64,000 nucleotides of DNA from Wurfbainia villosa (Eukaryota > Streptophyta > Magnoliopsida > Zingiberales > Zingiberaceae). The notes under the pieces are model-generated. The model was not told where the DNA came from. It worked only from the letters and a program-made list of their open reading frames with translations, and did not search any database. Position 1 is the stretch's first letter. Each line of letters starts with the position of its first letter. Shown in pieces: positions 22,626-32,719 of this stretch. The translations under genes and the position numbers were made by a program. The stretch spans positions 25,988,314 to 26,052,313 of the forward strand of contig CM046001.1 in NCBI GenBank assembly GCA_025175895.1. Direction: 5' to 3'.

Positions 22626-24456
22626 TGTTGGACTTTTCGAGCCGCAAAAACCACTTTTTGCGTTGCGGAAACCCCAGAAGTCTGACCACGGATCCGTGCG
22701 AAGATGTATTAAAACTAAAACATGTATGTGTTTACTAAAAACCCTATATCTACCTTAGATCTAGAAGGTGAGATAATTACCCTCGATGCGACGCCCTTCG
22801 CAAATCCCACTCGTCCAAAAGCTTCGCCAGAACTCAAGAGCATTATGTGCACACTCCTCTATTGGTGTCCACACAAGCAATAGGTGGAGAAAACACACCC
22901 TTGAGTCTCCTAGCACCCTATGGATGGTTCGACCAAAGAGAGGGATGGGAGAGCAAGCTTGAGAGGAAAATGATCCAAGGAAGAAGATGAAGTTGGAGAG
23001 TAACTGACCAAATCAATTTCACCATCAAATGGAGTAAAGTGCCTGGCCACAATAAGGCTTGGGAGGTTACATGCATGCATTTAACTCCAATGGCTCTTGG
23101 TCTCCCTCATGAGGTGGCATCACATGATAAGTCAATGATGATGTGGAGCATCATCATTGGCCGGCCATGCCAAGTCATCATCATGACATGGCATTTGGTC
23201 AAGTCAAACTTGACCTTTCATCTTCCTCTCAAGTCAAGTCAAACTTGACCTCTTATCTCCCATGGTTGATCAAATATAACCACTTGACTCAAGTCAATTT
23301 AATTTAATGAATCTCTATTCATTAATTTAAATTGATTTGATGAATCAAATCTAAATTAGACTCATTCAACACTTGAATCAAATCGAGTCCAACTCAATTA
23401 GTCTAATTAGGATTATTCTTAATCCAATTTGGTTCATCCCATGAACCTAATCCTCATGGTTCATCATATGAACCTAATCTTCATCTAATTGCCCTTATGT
23501 GTGTGACCCTATAGGTTCTTGTAACGTTGGCAATGTCCCTAAACCGATTAGGAACATAAGCAATGAGCGGTATTTAGCAACACATCATTGCTACCCAAGT
23601 TACAAGAATGTTGAGCTCCAACATCACCTTTGTGACTACTAATTGTGACTCTCATAATATGTGACAATGTCCCTCTATCCTTGACATCTAGATTGACCAA
23701 TCGAGGCATAGACCGTGTCATCCTCGGTACAATCTATATCTTGAACTCCAAGTAGACTCACTCTAATCAAATGAGCTCAATATCTCATATTAACTCATTT
23801 GGGCATGGCCATGCACTTCGTGGTCTCACTCTATCAAGAATATCGATGTCACTCCCATTATATAGGAGGGATAGATCCCATCTACATCACTCACATCCCA
23901 CCGCATAATTTGTTACATACCCAGTAATCGCCTTTATCCACCCATTTACGGGTGACGTTTGACGAAGCTAAAGTATGCAACTCCTTATGTAGGGAACCAT
24001 GGTGACTTCAGGTCTAAGGACTAATAGTCATACTAATAGCCACATGAGAAAATATATGACACTCATATAACGATCCATGATATTTTCTCATGGCGGGTCA
24101 TTCAATATACATTCTCCAATGCATACCCATGTGTCAACTTGATATCTCATATCCATGACTTGTGAGATCAAGTCATCGTGTTGACCTACATGCTAGTCTC
24201 TACGCATTAACATTGTCCCTAAATGTTAATACTTGACTAGGAATGATTAAGAGTAGTGTTCTCTATATCATCTCATTATCGATTCAACCAATCGATTGAT
24301 ATAGATAAGAACCTACTACTCAAGGACATTATTATATTTAGTTATTTGGCACCAATACAAGTAAATATAATAACCATGCCTTTATAAATAGCAATATGAT
24401 ACAATAAAGTCAATACAACAATCATCACATGAATGGCTCTAGGGCTTTCACTAACA
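22626..24456 (-). mobile_element. Solo LTR in element 2 5' LTR (same family as K)
   Basis: It starts TGTTGGACTTTTC, ends TTTCACTAACA and is flanked by ATTCC (22621-22625, 24457-24461). The intact LTR of element 2 at 12483 shows the unoccupied site. There is no internal region, so it is a solo LTR left by LTR-LTR recombination. It shares long blocks with K (52401-54091), such as CTTGTAACGTTGGCAATGT and CTCCTTATGTAGGGAACC. The strand is inferred from general LTR layout. The short frames inside are not genes. Confidence 0.88.
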
Positions 24457-24545
24457 ATTCCCCTCCAATCGCTTCCTTAAAGTCTTGGAAAAATCCTCCA
24501 ACTTGAGCTCCATTTATAACCTGCATCAAGATGTTTTCGCGCCCA

Positions 24546-24874
24546 GCAGTCGACTTCCAAAAGGCCCCAGTCGACTGCCCCTGTAGCCGTTATCTCACAA
24601 CGGCCAGATCCACGTCGGATAAGTTCCAACGAATCACCTACCTATCGATCGCCACCCATGGTCGCCGACAGTGACCTAGTAGCCGACGCCACGGCTACGG
24701 AGTGTTCGCGGCTCGTGACACTCCCATCACCGATTGCCATCTCGACAATGATCATTGCCGACATCACCGACCATTACCCATGGCAATGATCACAAACACA
24801 AAACCCGTAGTCTTACACCAGTCGAACCCTAGTCGACTTGGACTAGTCGAACCGGCACCTATGCCAGTCGACTG
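24546..24874 (-). promoter_or_regulatory. Mixed palindrome block in element 2 5' LTR
   Basis: CAGTCGACTG is exact at 24568 and 24865. Between them are TATCGATCGCC, CACCGATTG and AATGATCATTG elements. Site by site it differs from the 3' LTR block at 12655-12880. Confidence 0.6.
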
Positions 24875-25477
24875 CTGTCGAGCAAAACCTCGAACATCAA
24901 GTATGAGCCTCCAACACTCAGTCTTAGCCACTTGGCCAAGTCCACATCATCCCTCATGGAGTCCCCCACCGAAGCTCTCTTCCCTCGGCCTACGTTCCTC
25001 GGATGCGCCAAGCGCACGGCTTCGCAACGCCATCCTTCGCGTCTCTTGCCCTCAAAGTATGCTTCCCTTTGGGCTCACTCCATTTGCTCCCCGTCCGGTG
25101 GTCCCTCGGATGCACCAAGCGCACGACTTCGCAATGTCATCCTTCATCGACTCAAGGACCCCGAGCCTAGTGATCTTACCAAGTCCTCAAGACTTCCCAC
25201 ATGCACCAAGCGCATGGCTTCGCAATGCATTTCTCACCAAGCACCAAGCGCACGGCTTCGCAATGCTTTGGACTTTTCACACACCAAGCCCCATGCTTGG
25301 ATTTTCCACGCCAACCCCATGTTGGACTTTCCCACACCAAACTCCATGCTTAGATTTTCCATGCCAACTCCATGTTGGACTTTCCCATGACAATCCCATG
25401 TCATGAGTTTTGTCTATCATCAAAATCCTATCAAGGTACTACTCGAGTCAACCTGGGCCGATTGCACCAACAAGTCA

Positions 25478-25660
25478 CAGTTTCTGATTTTGTGTGTTTA
25501 GGATTCGGTTACTTTAATGCACTTATCATATATTATGTGTGCCGGATAATAGTAGGATGTGCGTAGGCTATCTTTTTGGTTGCAGGCATAAGATCCTACT
25601 ATTATGGCCCTATGTATGTGTATGTGATTGTATGTGTGTAATCGTAATATTATTTGAATC
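25478..25660 (+). other. Element A leader fragment
   Basis: It continues A directly after its primer site and matches the D leader at 31172-31345 (GTGTGTTTAGGATTCGGTTA). It ends at GAATC, the target duplication of element C. Confidence 0.88.
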
Positions 25661-26874
25661 TCTTAGGAATCCTGAGAAGGCTAGAGGGAGTGAATAGCCT
25701 CTTTTCAAAATCTACAAGAAATGTTAGCGGAAGAAAATACTAAACAAAAACAAGAAGCTAAACACAAACGCTAACATGAAGCCTTTTACGTGGTTCGGAG
25801 ATAACGCTCCTACTCCACGGCGATCCTTAAGGTGGATCAACCCAAGAAATTCCACTAAGAAGCTTTCCTTTACATGACACTCTCCTCTTCTTACAATGAT
25901 GAAAATGAGATTTACGTGAAGAGGAGGAATTAACACAAAGAAAGCCTTTGAAAATTTGTGGGGAGCTTGAGAATAAGGTTGGAAGATAAGCACTAGCCTT
26001 CATAAGCACCCTAATCCCTCTTTTTATAGAGAGAGGGTTGTTTTTCCCATTGGGCCACAATCAGTCGACTAATATACAACATCAGTCGACTGCCGTCGCA
26101 GCCAAAGGCTTCTGACTAGGCGAATTCGCGAAGATACGCAATCGTCATTTCCAACGGCATCTTGATCAGTCGACTAATGAAGCGATCAGTCAAGTGATCC
26201 CCGTGAGGAGTCGAGTGAGACTCCATTCTGTGCCTGATGTCGACTTGATCACCGATCGCCGATATTGGCAAATAATCGATTGCGGTATCACCGATCGCTA
26301 GTTCTTGGCGATCGGATCGATCGTCGAGTTTCACCGACTCGGCCGAGCACCTTATCGATCATTGCTACATCATATCACCGATCGATAGTATGAGTAATTC
26401 ATACTTGAATTGACTCCCTAGACCTAGACTTAACCATCTAGCTCTTCCTTTAGCCTTGCGCCTCCAGGATCCCTCCGAGTCCACGACTTGTTCATCCTTT
26501 GCGCTTGCTTCCAAGAGCTTCCTTCGGTTTCATCATGTCTTGGGTTTCTCTTTGCCAAAGTACGCTTGAACTTTACGTTGCCAAGACTACATGCTTAGAC
26601 TTACACTACCAAGACTTTCCTTTGGACTTCCTTTGCCATGGTCTGCTTGGACTTTACGCCGCTAAGACTACATGCTTGGTCTTACACCGCCAAGCCCTTT
26701 CCTTGGACTTCTTTTGCCAAGATCACACTTGGACTTTTCCTTTACCAAGTCTTCATACTTGGATTTTTCCTATCACTTAAACATGTTCACAATTAGATCA
26801 CAAAATATTGCCTAACTTAAATGATTATCCAAACATCAAAACATATAAATGCTTGGGGCATTGTTGCACCAACA
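25661..26874 (-). repeat. C 3' LTR
   Basis: It starts TCTTAGGAATCC, where the usual TG is TC, and ends GTTGCACCAACA. It is 1214 bp long. The minus-strand TATAAAA box is at 26022-26028. CTTGG/CCAAG mini-hairpins occupy 26560-26770. Confidence 0.93.
26062..26400 (-). promoter_or_regulatory. Palindrome array, largely CGATCG type, C 3' LTR
   Basis: Only one exact CAGTCGACTG remains (26083), with near copies at 26062 and 26166. From 26250 on, CACCGATCG, GGCGATCGG and ATCGATCATTG stand where the 5' LTR has CAGTCGACTG. The TATA box is 34 bp away at 26022-26028. Confidence 0.65.
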
Positions 26875-27935
26875 ATCTCCCCCTTTTTGATGTTTGGCAA
26901 TCATTTAAGTTAGGTCTTTAACATATGCACATAATCATATTTCCAATATGAATTCTAACTTAAACATCCCTTCTCCCCCTTTGACATACATCAAAAAGAG
27001 AAGAATTCATCCAAAAATAAGTTTCATGAAAGAATTGAATATGTTATATCTTGAACTAAGGTATAAGATCAATATGAGGCTCCCCCTTAATCCAAGATAT
27101 GGTTCATGATGTGTGAATAACATGTGGAGCAAAGCATAACAAAAGATAGAAGGTTAAGTCGTAACTTTGCACCAACAATATAAATTTAGGGGATGAAAAG
27201 ATTTATATTACAAAGCTCCCCCTAAAACATTGCATCAAACAGTCCTAAAACTTCTTTTTACTGAAGATTATCATACAATAGTTTTAGGACACTTAAGAGC
27301 ACACTCAAGACCAAGAAATAAGGCTGAATTGCAGAAAAACTAGGGTATCAGTCGACTAAATTCTAATTCAGTTGACTGCCAAATCCGAAAGCCTTTTTTC
27401 AGGTTTTTCAGCCCAACTTCAGAAATACACCCAAAATTCAAGAAACATTGAAAAATCATGAAATTTTGTGTACACATTTCTGAAGTCATTTTCTATCAAG
27501 AAAAAATAATTTAAAAAATATATGTTTTCCAAATTTTGAAAATGATACAATTTTGAAACCTAACAAAAGCTTTAAGTATTTTGCAAACTTTGTATCACTT
27601 TTGCTTAGCAATTGAAAATTGTTTTTCAAAGTATGATAAACATAGTTTAAATTATATTTTATTTGACATTTCCAATCATATTCTTGGAGCTATATGCACA
27701 TTAATTGTGCTTAAGTCTTCCCAATGATTGGTCTAATGAAGGATTAATGTCTCTAGATGGCACTTTGGTTCATAATAATGCATCATAACAAGAATGATGA
27801 CCCAAGTGCATCTTCCTAACATCTCACATGTTGTTTAAGTGGCTCAATACAAAAATCATGGTTTTTTAGGTGTTTTGTGAGATGCCTAAAGGTATAAATC
27901 CTAGAATTTCTATAGGATCATGCAAACCTAGACCT
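26875..27935 (-). other. C polypurine tract and 3' noncoding spacer
   Basis: CAAAAAGGGGGAGAT on the minus strand abuts the 3' LTR. The remaining 1 kb has no frame of note. It includes a near copy of the LTR palindrome (CAGTCGACTA and CAGTTGACTG, about 27350-27380), in the same relative place as in element 2 and H. Confidence 0.75.
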
Positions 27936-29213
27936 CTATTCGACTAAGCACATTCTAAGTTCTCTCCTAAGTGATGAATATTCCACTTCAGGGAGAGCCT
28001 TGGTGAATATGTCGGCTATGTTGGACTTAGATTCTATGTAATTAAGTTCAATGTCTCCCTTAGCCACATGATCTCTAATGAAGTGATGCTTCACTTCAAT
28101 GTTCTTAGTCCTAGAGTGATGTACCAAATTTTTGATCAAATTTATGGTACTCACATTATCACAATAAACTTTTACATTGGAGTAGTGTAGCTCATAATCC
28201 TCTAATGTGTGTCTCATCCAAAGTAATTGAGCCACACAACCTCCCATAGCCACATATTTGGCCTCGGTGGTTGACAAAGCAACACAAGGTTGCTTTCTAC
28301 TACTCCAACTTACTAGGGAGGATCCAAGAAATTGACATCCACCACTTGTACTCTTCCGATCCAACTTGCAACCGGCATAGTTGGAGTCGGTGTACCCAAC
28401 CAAATCAAAAGACTTAGTCCTAGGATACCAAAGTCATACATTTAGTGTGCCTTTGATATAACTTAAGATTCTTTTTATGACCACTAAATGGGACTCTTTG
28501 GCACATGATTGGTACCTTGCACACATACCTACTGCAAATAATATATCGGGTCTACTAGCGGTTAGGTACAAAAGGCTACCAATCATACTCCTATAGAGTT
28601 TAAGGTCAATTTGTTTTCCTTCAAGATCATTATCTATTTTTGTATTAGTTTCCACTGGGGTTGACACTACTTTAGCATTTTGCAAACCAAATTTATTAAT
28701 CATTTCCTTAGCATATTTGTTTTGGTATTCATAAATTCCTTCATTTGTTTGTTTGACTTGTAGACCTAGGAAGAAATTTAGTTCCCCAACTATACTCATC
28801 TAAAACTCATTCTCTATATTTTTGTTGAAGTCTTGAAGGAGCTCATCATTTGTTGACCCAAAGATAATGTCATCTACATATACTTGGGCTACAAAGATGT
28901 CCTTAGACTTTGATTTAATGAAGAGAGTTTGGTCTACTTGACCCCTTCTAAACCCCTTAGAGACAAAGAAAGATGACAATCTTTTATACCAAGCCTGAGG
29001 AGCTTGTTTCAAACCGTATAAAGCCTTTTTAAGCTTGAATACATGGTTTGGATAGTCTATGCTTCAAAACCCAAGAGGTTGTTCTACATATACTTCCTCC
29101 TTAATGAACCCATTTAGGAATGCCGACTTTACATCCATTTGATGGAGTTTAAAGCCCATGTAAGAGCCATATCCTAGTAGGATTCTAATGGATTCTAACC
29201 TAGCAACCAGGGC
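27936..29213 (-). pseudogene. C reverse transcriptase (second part) and RNase H
   Basis: Starting at the D insertion, the minus strand reads on through HQMDVKSAFLNGF, then KKALYGLKQAPQAWYKR and the catalytic box YVDDIIFGS. RNase H follows with YTDSNYAGCKLDRKSTSG, ALSTTEAKYVA and ADIFTKALPE, ending at 27936. Stops occur near 29066, 28800 and 28431; the frame is otherwise kept. YVDD and RNase H directly after RT are copia features. RT would copy the RNA into DNA inside the particle. Confidence 0.93.
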
Positions 29214-29218
29214 ATATG

Positions 29219-31157
29219 TGTTGGGATGTATACAGAAAAGTCTATCTTTTGTATGAACATCTTTATTTTGGAATAAGAATCACATGATCATTGTTTGCAT
29301 ATTTATGGTTATGCATATCATCTAATACATTACAATGTAGATAACATGGTGTGTAGTGTCACACGGGAGATCATGTTATCAGTTCCTTGTAAAGCATAAG
29401 TAAAGGCTCACAACTGAGATGGTTATGGACAAACTATTGAAATGGTTGTAGTGTGATTTGGTATTGGTTTGTCTTGACCATAGAATCACACTAGTACACT
29501 TTGTGTGTATTGAGCAGGACCGACTTAGAGGTGATTCGATTTATTGCTAACTACATAATCGAATCGGGCCTTAAATATTATATTGTACATACTCTTAATC
29601 CCAATATAATAACGGGCACATATATTTAGTATTCATTTCTTTGATTTACCAATGGGCGAGATTTATAGATTAAATCGATAGGCTCAGTAAGCTGAGAAAT
29701 GATATTATTTATATGGTGTGTCATTGATTATAGGAGGAAACCGTGTCCTATATATTAGGATGATGATGTCCCCTTGAGGAGCTCATAAGGTTCATCATGT
29801 AAACCCTGCAAGTGGACTTGGTCTGGCATGATGATAAGGTTGAGTGGTACTACTCATGGAGTTAGATGTTGATTAATTAATTGTCAGTAAATTAATTAAT
29901 CGATGAACATTCGAGATCTTAAACACGGGGAGATATATGTACAAATAATATATGGAGCCCATATTAACTTATGGGGTTGGTGAGGTAGATCAATGATAAT
30001 CCTGTAGTGGAATGGATTATCATTAATGGATCAAACTTTATGTGGGATTGATCCATTGGGTGGCCAAGATCCAACTCCTCCTCATGGTCCCTATTGTAGC
30101 CTATTAAAACCCTCATGGAGCCTAGATCCGATGATGGAAAATGAAACTCTAGATCCGACGGTGGAGATTAAATCTCTAGATCCAACGGTGGAGATTAAAT
30201 TTTTAGATCCGACGGTGGAGATTAAATCTCTAGATTCGATGGTTGAGATTAAATCCCAAGATTCGACAATTGAGATTTAATCCCTGGATCTGACGGTGGA
30301 GATTAAAAGGAGGCTTAAGCCTAGCTCTATAAAAGGAGGTCAAGGCTTGGGCATGGAATGGATGGAAGGGAGATTAGGGTTTTGCTTCCCTTGGCTTGGG
30401 CGGCAACTAAGAAAGGCTAGGGTTTGTTAGGCGGCAACTAGGAGGTGCCTAGGGTTTGCTTCTCATCTTGGGCGGCAACCTAGGGTTGGCTTCTCCTCTT
30501 GGCCAGCAGCAACAACACCACCATCTTCTCCTTTGGCCGGCGGCGCCACCCTATTCTCCTCTTCCTTGGCCGGCGGTAAGAGCTAGGGATTCTTCCCTTG
30601 GAGCTTTTGGCCGACGCCTACACTTCTATCTTCATCTCCTTGGCTGGTGACAACCACCAAGAAAGGTGGCTTGGTGGCCGGTTCTAGATAGGAGAAGAGT
30701 TTTTTTTTATTCTTCCTTTTGTTCGGAGCGAGCAAAGAAAGGAAGAACTTGATCTAGGAGGCTTTGACTTTTGGAAGATCGTCACCCACACGACGTCCAA
30801 AAGAAGGAAGGACATAAAATAGAAGATCGAGAGGTATAATGCTTGTTTATGTTCTTTTGTATTATGTCTATAATTGTCTTCAATTATATGTGGCTAATTT
30901 ACCTGGACCCCAAAATACAAACGTAAAAATCGGCGATCCGTATATCGTCTATTCCGCGGCTATTCATAGAATAGAGGTAGGTTTCTTGAACAACAAGTTT
31001 GTTCAAGTGGCCACTCTAATCGAATAGCACGACGATGAAACGGTTGCTTGGGTAATCCCTTTTTGTCTAGGATTATTTTTTTTAATCCGGGGACATAGAC
31101 GGGATCGCCATGAACAAGCGAGAAAGTTGAAGGGGGAAGCGAAGTTTCCTACCTTCA
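29219..31157 (+). repeat. D 5' LTR
   Basis: It starts TGTTGGGATGTATACAG and ends CTACCTTCA, 1939 bp. TATAAAA lies at 30328-30334, just after a 27-bp tandem array. The short plus-strand frames at 30026-30650 are LTR sequence; the same ones recur in the 3' LTR. Confidence 0.94.
30115..30305 (+). repeat. 27-bp tandem array in D 5' LTR
   Basis: About seven units with the core GATCCGACGGTGGAGATT plus AAATCTCTA follow one another. Read in frame they give repeats of DPTVEIKSL, which I take as incidental. The array ends about 25 bp before the TATA box. Confidence 0.88.
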
Positions 31158-32208
31158 AGTGGGATCAGAGCCACGGTTTCCGGTTTTGTGTGTTTAGGAT
31201 TCGGTTATTTTATGCACTTATCATATATTGTATGTGTCGGATGATAGTAGGATATGCATAGGCTAACTCTTTGGTGGCAGGCATAAGATCCAACTATTAT
31301 GGCCATATGTGTGTATGTGATTGTATGTGTGTAATTTTATATTTTTTTAATCCTCGGGGTTGACGAGGCTAGTATTTAATTTTTCTGATTAAGTGCGACA
31401 TTGTTTAGCCACTCTTTTATTTTAGTTTACTTTCGATCTAGATTTCATGTACACTCCTTCATGGAGTATAGGATAGATGGATGTAAATTAAAATAGTTAT
31501 TCTCGGCTCGGATCTCCGGATGGCTTGTACATGGGTAGGGAGGAGCAGACGAGATGGCGATACGATAGGAGGCATATTGGAGAAAAAAGCCATAATAGTT
31601 GGAAAATATTTCTTTTTCATATTTATTGCTTATTGTTTGATATGCATGTCGTAGGCTAGAAAATTCCTCAATTTTAAATTACTAAGTGGGAGAGGGATAT
31701 TTTTATAAATTCCCACGGCCTCCATTACAATTTGACATGTGATGCAAACAAACGTGCACGTCGGCTCTGAGTGCCTTCCTCCCCATCGAATGAGTTTGTT
31801 TTGTGGATCACAGGGTCGAATATGGTTATAGAAAATTATTAAGGAGCGTATGTACTTCCCCATCGAAAGGCACATAATCCGAGATAATTGCCTTAGTACC
31901 GAGTAATGGTGAACACTTATATGCAAATATAAGTATCCTCCCCATCGGAGTCACTGCTTTTATTTATAGGGGCGAAGAGGAACCAACTATTAATTTTATT
32001 TGTCAAAAAGTTAGGTTGACAAGATAGTAAAATTAATGGGTAAAACCTCCTCATACAAATGTAGAATTCGTATACGTCCACACTATCGTGGCATACGATA
32101 TTCTCGGTTTTTTGAGGTGTTGGTTGATTTTAAAATATTATTGTTTGAGGAATCAATAATTTTTTGAAATCTAATGTTTTGATCTATGTGATTCTTAGGT
32201 TTTTCAAA
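31158..32208 (+). other. D primer site and untranslated leader
   Basis: The primer site TGGGATCAGAGCC is at 31160-31172, two bases after the LTR. It has GG where most others have GT. The leader of about 1 kb has no frame on the plus strand and ends at the gag ATG at 32209. The minus-strand frame at 31630-31926 has no features. Confidence 0.85.
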
Positions 32209-32719
32209 ATGACTTTCAACCTGCTTGGTGTGATAGTGAAAGAAAATAAATTTACTGGACCCAATTATGTTGATTGGAAGAGGAATCTTGACATTGTCTT
32301 GACTACTAAGGAATACAAATATGTACTCCTCGAAGCGTGTCCTCCTAAGCCCGCGGATGATTCTGGGGAAAAGGAGAAGGATAGCTATAAGAAGAGGATA
32401 AAGGTTGATGAGATGGCGCGATGTTACATTTTGGCATCTATGTCAAATGTACTGCAACATCAGCATCAAGCCATGTCCACTGCTTATGACATGATGCTCA
32501 ATCTCAAAGAGCTTTTCGGACACCAAAATCGGGATGCTAGGTAGGAAGCCATGAGGAACTTGATGACGACCACCATGATCGAGGGAACACCCATGAGGGA
32601 TCATGTTCTCAAGATGATGTCTCATTTGAATGAGTTGGAAGTCCTCGGAGCTGAGATCGATGGGGAAACCTAGGTCGATATCATTCTCCAGTCTCTACCT
32701 AGGAGTTTTGAACAGTTTC
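32209..32719 (+). pseudogene. D gag, first part
   Basis: The ATG at 32209 (MTFNLLGVIVKENKFTGPNYVDWKR) starts a copia capsid region. It continues with LDIVLTTKEYKYVL, MARCYILASM and DMMLNLKELFGHQ. TAG codons at about 32542 and 32672 break the frame; the A copy has CAA and CAG there. The frame is cut at IILQSLPRSFEQF by solo LTR J at 32720 and resumes at 35949. Confidence 0.92.

Larger units (their letters stand above)
12051..25472 (-). mobile_element. Element 2: gag-only LTR retrotransposon (non-autonomous copia type)
   Basis: LTRs at 12051-13452 and 22182-25472 enclose about 3.2 kb of own internal sequence (13453-13785 and 19276-22181). The duplication AGTCA flanks it at 12046-12050 and 25473-25477. 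The internal part holds one open gag frame and no protease, integrase, RT or RNase H. Element 1 lies in the internal region and a solo LTR lies in the right (5') LTR. The layout matches the class described in plants as terminal-repeat retrotransposons with a GAG domain (TR-GAG). Confidence 0.92.
22182..25472 (-). repeat. Element 2 5' LTR, split by a solo LTR
   Basis: The LTR runs 22182-22625 and 24462-25472, about 1.45 kb without the insert. It starts TGTAGTGTCGATGAAGTG and ends GATTGCACCAACA, like the 3' LTR. It carries exact CAGTCGACTG at 24568 and 24865 and ACCAAGCGCACGGCTTC-type modules at about 25010-25265. Confidence 0.92.

Noticed and set aside
22626..24456. Possible non-LTR or DNA transposon
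   Set aside because: TG...CA ends, a 5-bp duplication and a related copy at 52401-54091 fit a solo LTR; no inverted terminal repeats longer than a few bases and no poly-A tail are present.
30026..30280. Frame encoding DPTVEIKSL repeats
   Set aside because: It is the 27-bp tandem array of the D LTR. Because 27 is a multiple of three the repeat stays open by itself; no start context or conserved flanks support a protein.
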